64,000 nt of DNA from the NCBI GenBank assembly GCA_003169975.1, contig PNAA01000041.1, positions 62,657-126,656 of the forward strand, written 5' to 3'. The notes under the pieces were generated by a model. That model was given only the letters and a program-made list of their open reading frames with translations. It had not been told where the DNA came from and searched no databases. This DNA is from Spartobacteria bacterium (GTDB taxonomy: Bacteria > Verrucomicrobiota > Verrucomicrobiia > Chthoniobacterales > UBA10450). Shown in pieces: positions 35,605 through 44,111 of the stretch. The position numbers were made by a program, and so were the translations under genes. Numbering within the stretch: the first letter of the stretch is position 1; each line of letters starts with the position of its first letter.

Positions 35605-36288
35605 CTACTGGAATCGCTTGGCGATAACTTCTTCCGGACGAAGGATCCGATCGTGCCAGGTAAAGCCGGTCCTCACTCGCCTAACGATACGGCCATCTTC
35701 TTCTGCGCTTTCCGCCGCCTCGTAGCTGATGACCCGATGCAGGGTCCGATCGACCGTCTCTTTTTGCTCGATTTCATTCACCTCGAGGCGATGCAGGATT
35801 TCGAGCAGAAAATGAAGGGTGTTTTTCAGGTTGTCATGTGACTGCCCGCTCCCGCCGCCCGCGTCGGCCCCCGCGGGGAAGTCCCCGAACTGCCCGGCGA
35901 TCGCGCTCAGGTCATCGAACAAAATGAGGAGATCGCGAATGAACGGCTTCTGGAGGGACTCGCGGACGAAATTATCGCGGTAGCTGATGAGCTCTTTGTG
36001 CAGCGAATCGAACAGCTTTTGATTAACGGTCTCGGTGTCCCGAATCGCGGCGAGCTGTTCCTCGAGTTTCTGGAATTGCAGCGCCTCAAATTTCCGCGAA
36101 AACGAACCTTCCAACACTTCGATCCGCCGACTCAGGAGGTGCACCGCGCTGGTCAGCTCCGAGATCTCGCCGCCGGATGCGGTGGCGGACTGCGCGTCCT
36201 CCTGGGCCGACGGGGAGGTCGCAGCCGCCGCGCTCAGCTGCTGCATCACGACCGCAAAGTCGTCTTCGATCTCGAATGCCTGGCTCAT
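35605..36288 (-). CDS. GrpE-like nucleotide exchange factor, 227 aa
   Basis: An N-terminal acidic and alanine-rich stretch and a long coiled coil (LLSRRIEVLEGSFSRKFE onward) lead to a GrpE core: HKELISYRDNFVRESLQ, FIRDLLILFDDLSAI, then the beta-wing ending RRVRTGFTWHDRILRPEEVI, equivalent to the 'G-Y-x-L-x-x-R-x-L-R-P-A-x-V' ending of GrpE. It should release ADP from the Hsp70-like protein encoded next. It starts 7 bp after the cobA-hemD stop, so it is probably read with the haem genes. Divergence from standard GrpE suggests a dedicated partner. Confidence 0.82.
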   Translation of the reverse strand: MSQAFEIEDDFAVVMQQLSAAAATSPSAQEDAQSATASGGEISELTSAVHLLSRRIEVLEGSFSRKFEALQFQKLEEQLAAIRDTETVNQKLFDSLHKELISYRDNFVRESLQKPFIRDLLILFDDLSAIAGQFGDFPAGADAGGGSGQSHDNLKNTLHFLLEILHRLEVNEIEQKETVDRTLHRVISYEAAESAEEDGRIVRRVRTGFTWHDRILRPEEVIAKRFQ

Positions 36289-36295
36289 CCCCGGG

Positions 36296-37819
36296 TCAGT
36301 GCTTTTTGAAATAGCGGCAGATCGCCTCGATCAGCCCGGGAATATCGTGGCGAGCGGCCTCCACCCCGACGGTTAGACCGCGGTCGCGGGCGGTTTGCGA
36401 CGTGATCGGACCGATGCTCGCCACCTGCATCCCCTGCGGCCAGGGCAAACCCAGAGCGAGAAAGTTTTCGACCGTCGATGAGCTTGTAAAAGTGATCATA
36501 TCCGCGCCTTCCCCCGCCAACCGCGATCGCGCTGCCGTCCGATCGTTCGTCTCCGGCACCGTTTTGTAGGTAAAAGCAACATCGACGATGGCCCCAAGGG
36601 CGCTAAGCTCCTTTGGTAGCAGGTCCCGCGCCTCTTCCGCCCGCGCGATCAGAATCCGAAGGTTTTCCATGTCGCCCTCCTTCTTGAATGCGGCCACCAC
36701 CGCCTCGGCCACAAACTCCTCGGGCTGCAAATCCACTTTTAAGTGAAACTCGCGCACCCGCTGCGCCGTTGCCGGCCCGATGGCCGCGATCCGCGCGCCT
36801 CCGATTTCGCGCGCGTCGTCATAGAGCTTGTAAAACATCTCGAAAAACGCGCTCACGCCATTCGGACTCGTGAAGACGATCCAATCGTAGGCGTGCGCAT
36901 CCTGCACCAGCACGGCGAAGCCGCGGACATCGCTCGGCGGCTCGATGCGGATCGTCGGCAATTCGATCACCTCGGCTCCCAGATTGCGCAGGCCGTTGCT
37001 CAACGCGCCGGCTTGTTTCCGGGTGCGCGTCACGACGATTCGTTTGCCCGAAAGCGGCCGTTCTTCCTGCCACCGAAGCTCTTTGCCCAGGGAGACCACT
37101 TCGCCGAAAACGGCCACCGCCGGAGGCGCAAAATCTTCCTCCACCACCCGCTGGGCGATGTTTTGCAGCGTGCCGCGGACGACTTTCTGCCGGCCGGTCG
37201 TCCCCCAGCGCACCAGCGCGACCGGCATATCCGGCCGGGCGCCGTGGTCCATCATTTGTTGCGCGATCCCTTCGATCCGCTCCACCCCCATCAGCATCAC
37301 CTGGGTGCCGCCAAGTTTTGCCAGTGCCGCGAAATCGATCGAGCTTTCCGTTTTCTCCGGATCTTCGTGGCCGGTGAAAAACGTCACGTGCGAAGCGAGC
37401 CCGCGATGCGTTACCGGAATGCCCGCGTAAGCCGGCGCCGCGATCGCCGAGGTGACTCCCGGCACGACCTCGAAGGGAATGGACGCCGCCGCGAGCGCCT
37501 GCGCCTCTTCGCCGCCGCGGCCGAACAAGAACGGATCGCCGCCTTTCAGCCTGACGACTTGCTTTCCGGCCCGCGCTTTTTCGACCAGCAGTTGATTGAT
37601 TTCATCCTGCTTCAGGGTGTGCGCGCCGGCCTGTTTCCCGGCGTAAATTATTTCCACCGCTTCCGGCGCCCACTGCAGCATCTCCGGGTTGCAGAGGTAA
37701 TCGTAAACCACCACTTCCGCCCGCTCGATCACCTCCCTGGCGCGCAAGGTGACCAGTCCCAGATCGCCCGGTCCCGCGCCGACCAGATAGCACCGTCCCA
37801 GTTTTTTCTTATCCGCCAT
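36296..37819 (-). CDS. cobA-hemD: Fused uroporphyrinogen-III C-methyltransferase / uroporphyrinogen-III synthase
   Basis: 507 aa bifunctional enzyme. Residues 1-250 are a SUMT (CobA) domain: YLVGAGPGDLGLVTLRA, RLKGGDPFLFGRGGEE, VVPGVTSAIAAPAYAGIPVTHR and the late GTLQNI motif, methylating uroporphyrinogen III at C2 and C7 to precorrin-2. Residues about 255-507 are HemD: KRIVVTRTRKQAGALS, IVFTSPNGVSAFF, AAIGPATAQRV, ITFTSSSTVENFL and ASIGPITSQTA. The one gene thus makes uroporphyrinogen III and diverts it toward sirohaem or B12. Its ATG lies inside the last codons of hemC (11 bp overlap), implying coupled translation. Confidence 0.95.
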   Translation of the reverse strand: MADKKKLGRCYLVGAGPGDLGLVTLRAREVIERAEVVVYDYLCNPEMLQWAPEAVEIIYAGKQAGAHTLKQDEINQLLVEKARAGKQVVRLKGGDPFLFGRGGEEAQALAAASIPFEVVPGVTSAIAAPAYAGIPVTHRGLASHVTFFTGHEDPEKTESSIDFAALAKLGGTQVMLMGVERIEGIAQQMMDHGARPDMPVALVRWGTTGRQKVVRGTLQNIAQRVVEEDFAPPAVAVFGEVVSLGKELRWQEERPLSGKRIVVTRTRKQAGALSNGLRNLGAEVIELPTIRIEPPSDVRGFAVLVQDAHAYDWIVFTSPNGVSAFFEMFYKLYDDAREIGGARIAAIGPATAQRVREFHLKVDLQPEEFVAEAVVAAFKKEGDMENLRILIARAEEARDLLPKELSALGAIVDVAFTYKTVPETNDRTAARSRLAGEGADMITFTSSSTVENFLALGLPWPQGMQVASIGPITSQTARDRGLTVGVEAARHDIPGLIEAICRYFKKH

Positions 37820-38714
37820 AGAGTTGCTTCATTAATTGGGCCGCGATCGCTTCCGGATCGGCGGCTGAACCGGTTGTCGTGCCAACGTGCGGCGCACTCG
37901 TTAGTCCCTCAAAAATCTGGGCCCGCAATTCTAGTTCACCTTCGTGCCACCGTGCCTGCACGCCCACCGGCGAATCGCAGTCGCCCTCGAGCAGGCGCAG
38001 GAATTCTCGCTCGGCCCGCAGGCAAGTGAGCGTCGCTCGATCGTTCACCGCGTCGATCCATCGCCGCGTCTTCGCATCGGCGCGCCGCACTTGCAGCGCG
38101 ATCACGCCCTGGCCGCCGGCCGGGACAAAATCGTCCGGTGACAGAATTTCGCCCTCCACCGCGAGTCCGAGCCGCTCCAGACCGGCCCGCGCCAGAATAA
38201 TTCCGCTCCAGCTCTCGTTCTCGCGCAACTTGCGCAACCGGGTCGGTACGTTGCCGCGCAAATCGGCGGTTTGCAGGTCGGGCCGCTTCCAGACCAGCTG
38301 ATGCTGACGCCGGACACTGCCCGTTGCGATCACGCCGCCGGCCGGAATGCTCGCCAGGCCACCACCGGTTTTCGTGATCAGGACATCTTCCATGTTGGCG
38401 CGCGGCAGCGTCGCCCCCAGTTCCAAATCCTCGCGCCGTTCGCTCGGCAAATCCTTCGCACTATGAACCGCGACGTCGATTCGCCTAATGAGAAGGGCCT
38501 GCTCGATCTCACGCGTAAACATTCCTTTGCGCCCGGCTTTGCGGTCCGCCAACGGTTCGGTTTTCGGCCCCTGGTCGCCTCTCGTCCGGATCACCTCGAT
38601 CGCTACCTCCAGCTCGGGCCAGGCGGCCCGCAACGCCTGCTCCACCAGGCTCGTCTGCGCCAGCGCGAGATCGCTGCCGCGCGACCCGAGAATCATCCTG
38701 CCCGGCGCGCCCAC
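37809..38714 (-). CDS. hemC: Hydroxymethylbilane synthase (porphobilinogen deaminase)
   Basis: Polymerises four porphobilinogens to hydroxymethylbilane. ILGSRGSDLALAQTSLV at the N-terminus, AVHSAKDLP, TGSVRRQHQL, DLRGNVPTRLRKL and the cofactor cysteine in LLEGDCDSPVG (about residue 243) are all present. The GTG at 38714 directly follows the hemA stop and gives 301 aa; an internal ATG at 38696 (MILGSRGS) gives 295 aa and may be the real start. Overlaps cobA-hemD downstream. A variant GCCTAATGA of the common 9-mer occurs within it. Confidence 0.95.
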   Translation of the reverse strand: MGAPGRMILGSRGSDLALAQTSLVEQALRAAWPELEVAIEVIRTRGDQGPKTEPLADRKAGRKGMFTREIEQALLIRRIDVAVHSAKDLPSERREDLELGATLPRANMEDVLITKTGGGLASIPAGGVIATGSVRRQHQLVWKRPDLQTADLRGNVPTRLRKLRENESWSGIILARAGLERLGLAVEGEILSPDDFVPAGGQGVIALQVRRADAKTRRWIDAVNDRATLTCLRAEREFLRLLEGDCDSPVGVQARWHEGELELRAQIFEGLTSAPHVGTTTGSAADPEAIAAQLMKQLYGG

Positions 38715-39782
38715 TCAGCTTTCGGAAGCGCGGAGCGAAGCCTCCGGCAACTCGGCCGCGCGCCTCATCCGCTCCCGCGTCGAAACGAACCAGCCGCTAA
38801 AATCGTCGACGTGTCCCGCAATGATCTCCTCCCCGGCAGCCACCTGCTCCCGGCGCAGCGCGAGTGACTGTTGCGCGATCGATTGCAGCGAATCAATGTC
38901 GTAAAGAAACACGCCTTCCATCTCGTTCACGTCCGGCGCGACGTCGCGCGGGACCGCGATATCGATGATGAAAAGCGGTCGATCGAGGCGGTCGTGCAGG
39001 AGCGGCGCGAGATTTTCACGCGTCACGATCGGCGTGGCCGCCGCGGTGGAGGAAATCAGGATATCCACCTCGCGGCAATGCGTTTCCCAGTCCTGCATCG
39101 CCACCGCTCGTCCGCAGATTAGCGCCGCGAGCGACTCCGCGCGTTCCGCCGAACGATTCGTTACCCGGATGTCGCGCACGCCCCGCTTGGCCAAAGCCCG
39201 CGCGGTCCGTTCGCTCGCTTCGCCAGCGCCGAGCAGCAGCACCTTCCGGGTCTCGAAGTTGCCGAAAATCTGTTCCGCCAAATCAACCGCGACCGAGCCG
39301 ACCGAGACCGCGCCGCGGGTGATATCCGTCCGGGTGCGCACTTGCTTCGCGACCCGAAACGCGCGCTGGAAAAGCCTGTGCAAGTAGGGACCTGCGGCAC
39401 CGGATTCGCGCGCAGCAGCGTAGGCTTTTTTTGCCTGACCGAGGATTTCGGTCTCGCCGATGACCATCGAATCGAGCCCCGAGGCAACGCGAAACAGGTG
39501 CTGCACACATTGTTGCGCTTCGTGTCGGTAGAAGACCTCCGTTTCGTCCTCCGCCGGAGTCATCCCGGAGGCAAGCAGACAACGCACGATGCACTCGGTC
39601 GACACCGGCACCTCCGCCGCGGCATAAACTTCCACCCGATTGCAGGTCGTGAGCAAGAGCGCCTCGGTGCAGCCGGCTTCCTCGCGCAGCTTCCGATCGA
39701 CCGCAGCGTGCCCGACGAAGCGCTCGCGCGTCTCAACGGTTGCCGTGTGATGGCTGAGGCCGACGCAGAAAAGATTCTTCAC
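38715..39782 (-). CDS. hemA: Glutamyl-tRNA reductase, short form, 355 aa
   Basis: Reduces glutamyl-tRNA to glutamate-1-semialdehyde, the first committed step of haem synthesis by the C5 route. NLFCVGLSHHTATVETRE, the nucleophile Cys47 in LLTTCNRVEVYAA, and the NADPH domain (KVLLLGAGEASERTARAL, VTNRSAERAESLA, IDIAVPRDVAPDV) are clear. It is about 60 residues shorter than E. coli HemA, ending soon after the spinal helix (FSGWFVSTRERMRR), so most of the C-terminal dimerisation domain is missing. The GTG at 39782 overlaps the stop of the ccsA-like gene (GTGA); longer upstream reading frame is unconserved. Confidence 0.93.
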   Translation of the reverse strand: MKNLFCVGLSHHTATVETRERFVGHAAVDRKLREEAGCTEALLLTTCNRVEVYAAAEVPVSTECIVRCLLASGMTPAEDETEVFYRHEAQQCVQHLFRVASGLDSMVIGETEILGQAKKAYAAARESGAAGPYLHRLFQRAFRVAKQVRTRTDITRGAVSVGSVAVDLAEQIFGNFETRKVLLLGAGEASERTARALAKRGVRDIRVTNRSAERAESLAALICGRAVAMQDWETHCREVDILISSTAAATPIVTRENLAPLLHDRLDRPLFIIDIAVPRDVAPDVNEMEGVFLYDIDSLQSIAQQSLALRREQVAAGEEIIAGHVDDFSGWFVSTRERMRRAAELPEASLRASES

Positions 39783-40570
39783 AGCGTATGGGTGGACGAA
39801 AGGAACGTGATGCCCCAGAGCAACGTCAGCGCGGCGCTGAAGGCCACGACGCAGAGCGCCGCGATCCGGCGTGGCGCGGTCGTGCCCAAGTGGCGCGCGA
39901 GCAGGATGGCGGCGTAGAAAATCCACACGCCTAACGACCAGGCGACCTTGACGTAAGGCAACGGCTGGCCCGTGAAAAATCCCGCCGCGATTCCCACCGT
40001 CAGCAATACGAACCCGAGCCAGAGGAGCCGGGTGATCGCCGCGAAGAGATCGGTCAGCGGCGGGAAATGATAAAACATCGAATGAAGCTGACGCGTCTTA
40101 AGCTGACGCTCCTGCAGCAAATACATCAGGCCCGCGACGCAGGCGAGCGCGAACGCGCCGTAGGCAATGAGCGAAACCGAGGCATGCAATTCCAGCCACG
40201 GTGCGGGCGCGACCGGCATTGGATGCGGGCGATCAATCGGCGCGAGGAGTGCGAACGCCTGCAAACCGAAGACCAGCGGCGCGGTGAAAGCGCCCATCAA
40301 CGAAAGCCGGTAAGCCGACCCGATGAGCAGGTAAATGAGTGAAACCGACCAGGCCAGGAAGACGAAAACCTCGAAGAGATTGGTCAATGGACAGCGCCCG
40401 AGAGCGTGCCCCCGCACCGAAAGAAAAGCCGTCTGAAAGACGAAGCCGAGCGCGATCGCGAAGAAGTTGAAACCGACCGCGTGATAGGTCCGCGCTTTGA
40501 TCGCAACCGCAGTCCGCACCATCGCGAGAAAGAAAAATAAAGTTGAGATGATGAGGAGGGTGCGATCCAT
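39779..40570 (-). CDS. CcsA/HemX-type cytochrome c assembly membrane protein, 263 aa
   Basis: Seven to eight membrane helices with the CcsA/CcmC family layout: LTNLFEVFVFLAWSVSLIYL, a haem-binding-type His in WLELHASVSLIAYGAFALAC, LLQERQLKTRQ, and the late LLWGITFLSSTH. The WGXWXWD-type tryptophan motif is weak. Proteins like this sit upstream of hemA in many bacteria (HemX) and regulate or chaperone HemA or handle haem for cytochrome c assembly; the GTGA overlap with hemA here fits. The ATG at 40570 gives MDRTLLIISTLFFFLA. It is the first gene of the haem/chaperone operon. Confidence 0.8.
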   Translation of the reverse strand: MDRTLLIISTLFFFLAMVRTAVAIKARTYHAVGFNFFAIALGFVFQTAFLSVRGHALGRCPLTNLFEVFVFLAWSVSLIYLLIGSAYRLSLMGAFTAPLVFGLQAFALLAPIDRPHPMPVAPAPWLELHASVSLIAYGAFALACVAGLMYLLQERQLKTRQLHSMFYHFPPLTDLFAAITRLLWLGFVLLTVGIAAGFFTGQPLPYVKVAWSLGVWIFYAAILLARHLGTTAPRRIAALCVVAFSAALTLLWGITFLSSTHTL

Positions 40571-40659
40571 CGGAGGGGAGTGTAAAAGGCGGGGCGACTC
40601 TTGGCAATCAACCTTCGGCCGCAGGTCCCGGCTCGATTCTTGCTTTTTAAGGGACTGCG

Positions 40660-40866
40660 ATGAAAACGTTGGCGCGCAGAGGGAGCGGAAACGAAAACGC
40701 CGCAAGCGGAGTCCAGGGACTCCGGCGAGCGCTCGACAAGAGCTACGCGGAATTGCGCGAGCAAGCGCGCGCGGCATGGGAGCGCAAACACGCCGGTCCC
40801 GACCCGAGCGATGCCTGTGTCCACGTCCGTATCCGGCGCAGCGGGCAGCCGATGCTGGCGGTGTAA
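40660..40866 (+). CDS. Small basic hypothetical protein, 68 aa
   Basis: Starts at ATG 40660 with AAGGGA eight bases upstream as ribosome site. The product is helical and charged (LRRALDKSYAELREQARAAWER) with a short beta-like tail (DACVHVRIRRSGQPMLAV). No motif is recognised. It lies in the gap divergent from the ccsA-like operon and convergent with the next minus gene. The good ribosome site supports it, but it could be chance. Confidence 0.45.
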   Translation: MKTLARRGSGNENAASGVQGLRRALDKSYAELREQARAAWERKHAGPDPSDACVHVRIRRSGQPMLAV

Positions 40867-40912
40867 TTGATACGCCCGGGCTGCCTCCACCGTGTCCAGC
40901 GGCGGCCGATTT

Positions 40913-41419
40913 CTACTGGTGAAAGCCGATCGCCGTCGCCTCGCGGCCGACGGCGGCAATCATCCGGGCCTTAACATCCTCGAATTCTGCGGCGGTCAAC
41001 AAGCCCTGTTCGCGTAACCGCGCGAAAGTCTCAAGATCGCGCGCTGCCGAGACGCTGGCATCGACTCGGTCTGCCTCGAGATGTGCTCGTTCGATCCTGG
41101 CCGTCAAGCCGGCCACGAATTTGGCGAAGGTCGTTTCGTCGGGTCGGGCGTAAAAGAGGTTGAAAATCGCGTTGCCGGAGCAGCGGTTGAAAAAGATCAA
41201 CACGTCGCATCGGTCCCGGCAGATCTGCGCGCCGAAAACGAACATAGGAATGAGCAGAACCGCGGCTGCGCCAAAACATCGGGCGCGCGTGGAAGGGATG
41301 CTCGTCGTGAGTGCTTCCACGACACTGCCGAAAAGGATGAGCACACTCAAAATGAGGCTGATCCAATACTTGCCACCGGTGTTGCGCACCCTCGTCGGAT
41401 GAGGCGAGAGAACGCTCAA
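40913..41419 (-). CDS. Small membrane protein with SHOCT-like C-terminus
   Basis: Two membrane segments (YWISLILSVLILFGSVVEAL and GAAAVLLIPMFVFGAQIC) are followed by a cytoplasmic helix and a short C-terminal domain, FARLREQGLLTAAEFEDVKARMIA, which has the SHOCT pattern (L-x-x-L-x-x-x-G-x-x-T-x-x-E-F-x-x-x-K). Candidate starts are TTG 41419 and GTG 41389; no ATG suits, so the N-terminus is uncertain. A longer upstream frame runs over the apt promoter region and start and is unlikely. Function unknown; SHOCT domains are thought to mediate oligomerisation. Confidence 0.6.
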   Translation of the reverse strand: MSVLSPHPTRVRNTGGKYWISLILSVLILFGSVVEALTTSIPSTRARCFGAAAVLLIPMFVFGAQICRDRCDVLIFFNRCSGNAIFNLFYARPDETTFAKFVAGLTARIERAHLEADRVDASVSAARDLETFARLREQGLLTAAEFEDVKARMIAAVGREATAIGFHQ

Positions 41420-41636
41420 TGGAAAAGAAAAATCGTTTACGATGCTCGCCTGTTGAATGCTCGCCGCGACCGTTTGCCATTTTCCGAAACAGCGACGTGG
41501 CGCCTGCCCTTGAGGAAGTGGCGTTGATGGATTTCCACCCCATGAACCTGAGCAGAGGCTATGCCCCCGGGAAGATCGGCCGGAAGACGCCGCGAGTGCT
41601 CGTTGACCTTTTAATTCGAACCAGTAGCCTGCCGAC

Positions 41637-42167
41637 ATGGTTGCCGATTCGATCGATCGCTTGCGCGCGGGCATCCGCGATGTGCCTAATTTTCCGAAAC
41701 ACGGGATCGTCTTCAAGGACATCACACCCATCCTCGTCGACGCGCAGCTCTTTCGGGAATCGATCGAGGTTTTCCTCGAACGGTGCCGCACCCTACCGAT
41801 CGACAAGGTGGTCGGGATCGATGCCCGCGGCTTTCTTTTTGGGTCCGCCGTCGCATATGCGCTCGGCGTCGGCTTTGTCCCGATCCGCAAGAAGGGCAAA
41901 TTGCCGTTCAAGACGGCAAGCGCGGCCTATTCGCTCGAATACGGCGACGCCGAAATGGAAATGCATGTGGACAGCATCGAGCCCGGCGAGAAAATCGTCC
42001 TCATCGACGACCTGCTCGCGACCGGCGGAACGTCGGCCGCGGCCGCGGCGCTGATCCAAAAAGCCGGCGGGGATTTGCTCGAGGCGCAGTTCTTGATCGA
42101 GTTGGAGTTTCTCCACGGACGCGAAAAGCTCGACCCGACGCCGGTCGTTACCTTTCTGAAATTTTGA
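41637..42167 (+). CDS. apt: Adenine phosphoribosyltransferase
   Basis: Salvages adenine to AMP with PRPP. 176 aa, normal length. IRDVPNFPKHGIVFKDITPIL, VVGIDARGFLFGSAVAYALG, the KKGKLPFKT base-site loop, and the PRPP motif IVLIDDLLATGGTS are all present. Start at ATG 41637. The stop TGA at 42165 directly abuts the second GACAGGATTAAC inverted repeat, which lies between it and the convergent DUF6572-like gene. A 217-bp upstream region to the SHOCT gene contains nothing I can call. Confidence 0.96.
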   Translation: MVADSIDRLRAGIRDVPNFPKHGIVFKDITPILVDAQLFRESIEVFLERCRTLPIDKVVGIDARGFLFGSAVAYALGVGFVPIRKKGKLPFKTASAAYSLEYGDAEMEMHVDSIEPGEKIVLIDDLLATGGTSAAAAALIQKAGGDLLEAQFLIELEFLHGREKLDPTPVVTFLKF

Positions 42168-42262
42168 GACAGGATTAACAGAATTTTTGGAATTGACGAA
42201 GACTAACGAGAAACCTCCTTCGTCCGACATTTCTAATCCTGTAAAATCCTGTTAGTCCTGTC
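42168..42262. repeat. Inverted repeat, GACAGGATTAAC family, copy 2
   Basis: GACAGGATTAAC (42168-42179) and GTTAGTCCTGTC (42251-42262) are the arms, with internal AATCCTGTAAAATCCTG. Same family and same convergent-gene setting as 3722-3793. On the minus strand the right arm gives CAG-GAC-TAA, the last codons of the next gene. Confidence 0.8.
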
Positions 42263-42695
42263 CCTCCCCGCCGGCGCACCCGTCGCCGCAGTTGCCGCTG
42301 CGATCTTCCACGATCACTTCCACCCGGATTTCCTGCAGCACGAGCTGGTCGTGGATCGCATTCAGCAGGTCGAGCGCGCGGCCTAACGGCATCTCCGCGC
42401 AGCGCAGCTCGATCCGCGCATTTTTGCCGGCCAGCTCCGGATGCGCCTCCGCCAGCTCGCCATCGAGGAGGAACGAGACGTAGGCGTTGAATTTTTCCTG
42501 GAGCTGAAAAAGCTGCTCGTCGGAGCCGTCCCAAGGGCGCAACTCGAACATCACGAGCAGTACTTCGTCGGTCTTCGCGTCGTGCGCGAAAAAATCGAGC
42601 ACTCCGGTCTGCGCGAGACCGCCAGGTGGAGAGGCGGCCGTGTCGGTCGCAGACCCAGGGGACATCGCAGGCTCCGTCTCAGATTTCTCTCTCAT
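42252..42695 (-). CDS. DUF6572-like small protein
   Basis: Reads QTGVLDFFAHDAKTDEVLL, MFELRPWDGSDEQLFQLQEK, FNAYVSFLLDG, with a late VLQEIRVEVIVED strand. The 'ARPWDGSxExLFxLQEKxNxYxSFxLDG' pattern is what I remember of DUF6572, whose role is unknown. Likely start ATG 42695; ATG 42665 and a longer frame to 42734 are alternatives. The C-terminus GCAGGEGQD includes Gly-Gln-Asp-stop derived from the inverted-repeat arm, the same tail as the MBL protein at 3733. Confidence 0.7.
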   Translation of the reverse strand: MREKSETEPAMSPGSATDTAASPPGGLAQTGVLDFFAHDAKTDEVLLVMFELRPWDGSDEQLFQLQEKFNAYVSFLLDGELAEAHPELAGKNARIELRCAEMPLGRALDLLNAIHDQLVLQEIRVEVIVEDRSGNCGDGCAGGEGQD

Positions 42696-42758
42696 CGGGA
42701 GCGCGACCTTACGGAAAGCTTGGTGCTTTCGCAACGAGCCGCTAGGATAAATTGCGCC

Positions 42759-43622
42759 ATGCGAAAATCACTTCTCGCGCTCGCCGCGCTCGCCATCGTT
42801 AGGGCGCTGCCCGCTTTCGGGCAGTTTGCTCCCGGGTTCGTCACCAACAGCAGCTACTGGAACGACGGCAAAGCCGAGTTCAACATCTACGACGCGCGGA
42901 TCGTCCGCTACGGCCAGCCACGCCAGACCGAGGTGCTCCACATCTTGGTGCGCGAGCCCTTCGACCTGAAGCAAATGGTGAAGCCGGACAACTGGCAGCG
43001 TCCGAACGTGATCCAGGTGCTGAAGATGAACCAGATCCTGCACATCCCGACGGGCATCTACGTTTACCAGCAGATGCATTCCAATTTCTGGCGCGCCGAT
43101 AACGCGCGGTTGGCCAAGTTTTCCCTCACCAGCAACGACAGTTGCGGCAACGCCTACAAGGAAGCGCGGCGCGGCGGCGAGGTATTTGCCTACCAATGGC
43201 ACACCTATTGGGACGGGATGGCCGAGGGCCGGGAAAAGGTGCGGCTCCCGCCTAACGGATTCTTTTACGACGAGCTGCCGCTCCGGGTGCGGACGATCGA
43301 TTTCTCGAAGGGGAGCGGCGACTTCGCGATCCAGCTCGCCCCGACCATCATCAACTCAAAAAAAGACAATCTGGTTTGGAAGCCGGCCAAGGTGCACTTC
43401 GAATCCACCAACCGCGCGATCTACGTGACGGTCGAGCACGCGGTCGGCACCGACCGCTTCATGCTGGGCCGCGAGTTCCCGCATCTGCTGCGCGAGTGGG
43501 CGGCGGCCGATGGCAGCCGCCTGACCTTAAAACGAAGCTTAAAGATCGATTACTGGAACTACCACAACCTCGGCGACCGCAAGCGCGCGCTCCTCAATTC
43601 GCTCCCAGCGCGTCCGGACTAA
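42759..43622 (+). CDS. Exported conserved hypothetical protein, 287 aa
   Basis: The ATG at 42759 begins a signal peptide (KSLLALAALAIVRALPAFGQ). The mature protein is beta-rich: SYWNDGKAEFNIYDARIVRYG, LHILVREPFDLKQMVKPDNW, VYQQMHSNFWRADNARLAKF and an LRVRTIDFSKG-type C-terminal half, with no catalytic motif I can name. Its layout suggests a periplasmic protein of an uncharacterised conserved family. It ends CCG-GAC-TAA-CGA, one base from the common 9-mer. It precedes queF by 63 bp but the link to queuosine is unproven. Confidence 0.8.
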   Translation: MRKSLLALAALAIVRALPAFGQFAPGFVTNSSYWNDGKAEFNIYDARIVRYGQPRQTEVLHILVREPFDLKQMVKPDNWQRPNVIQVLKMNQILHIPTGIYVYQQMHSNFWRADNARLAKFSLTSNDSCGNAYKEARRGGEVFAYQWHTYWDGMAEGREKVRLPPNGFFYDELPLRVRTIDFSKGSGDFAIQLAPTIINSKKDNLVWKPAKVHFESTNRAIYVTVEHAVGTDRFMLGREFPHLLREWAAADGSRLTLKRSLKIDYWNYHNLGDRKRALLNSLPARPD

Positions 43623-43685
43623 CGAAGTGCGAACTGTCTCTCCAACTTCGGATTGAAGCGCGGCTAACGAACAGTAGCTTCCACG

Positions 43686-44111
43686 GTGGCGAAGAAGAAG
43701 ACAGGTAACAAGCGGCTCACCCTCCTCGGCCGGAGCCAGACCCGGATCCCGGCTGCGCCTTCCGCCGCGACCCTCGAGACCTTCGCCAACCCCGCGCGCC
43801 GGCCTTATTGGATCCGGTTTCACTCCGCGGACTTTACCTCGCTCTGCCCAATCACCGGCCAGGCGGACTTCGCAGAGATCACGATCGACTACGTGCCCGG
43901 CGCCCGCTGCCTCGAAACCAAATCGCTCAAGTTTTATCTCGCCTCCTATCGCAACGAGCGGGCTTTCAACGAAAACGTCACGAACCGCATTCTCGACGAT
44001 CTCGTTAGGGCATGCGCGCCGCAGAAGATGACCATTCAGGCAGAATTCGCCGCGCGCGGTGGAATCGCGCTCACCATCACCGCCAGCCACCCGGACGCGC
44101 CGGCGCGATGA
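43686..44111 (+). CDS. queF: NADPH-dependent preQ0 reductase
   Basis: Reduces the nitrile of 7-cyano-7-deazaguanine (preQ0) to preQ1 for queuosine in tRNA. 141 aa, the short unimodular type. Cys54 in [13 protein letters not shown] is the thioimide nucleophile and Asp61 the proton donor. [20 protein letters not shown] is the E(S/L)K(S)xK(L)Y motif that binds NADPH. Start GTG at 43686. The stop overlaps queC (ATGA), so the two consecutive enzymes are translationally coupled, though the order is reversed relative to the pathway. Confidence 0.95.
   Translation: MAKKKTGNKRLTLLGRSQTRIPAAPSAATLETFANPARRPYWIRFHSADFTSLCPITGQADFAEITIDYVPGARCLETKSLKFYLASYRNERAFNENVTNRILDDLVRACAPQKMTIQAEFAARGGIALTITASHPDAPAR

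Noticed and set aside
40913-41911. Extended N-terminus of the SHOCT-like protein reaching 41911
   Set aside because: It would overlap the apt gene and its promoter; the membrane segments and SHOCT part begin well downstream.
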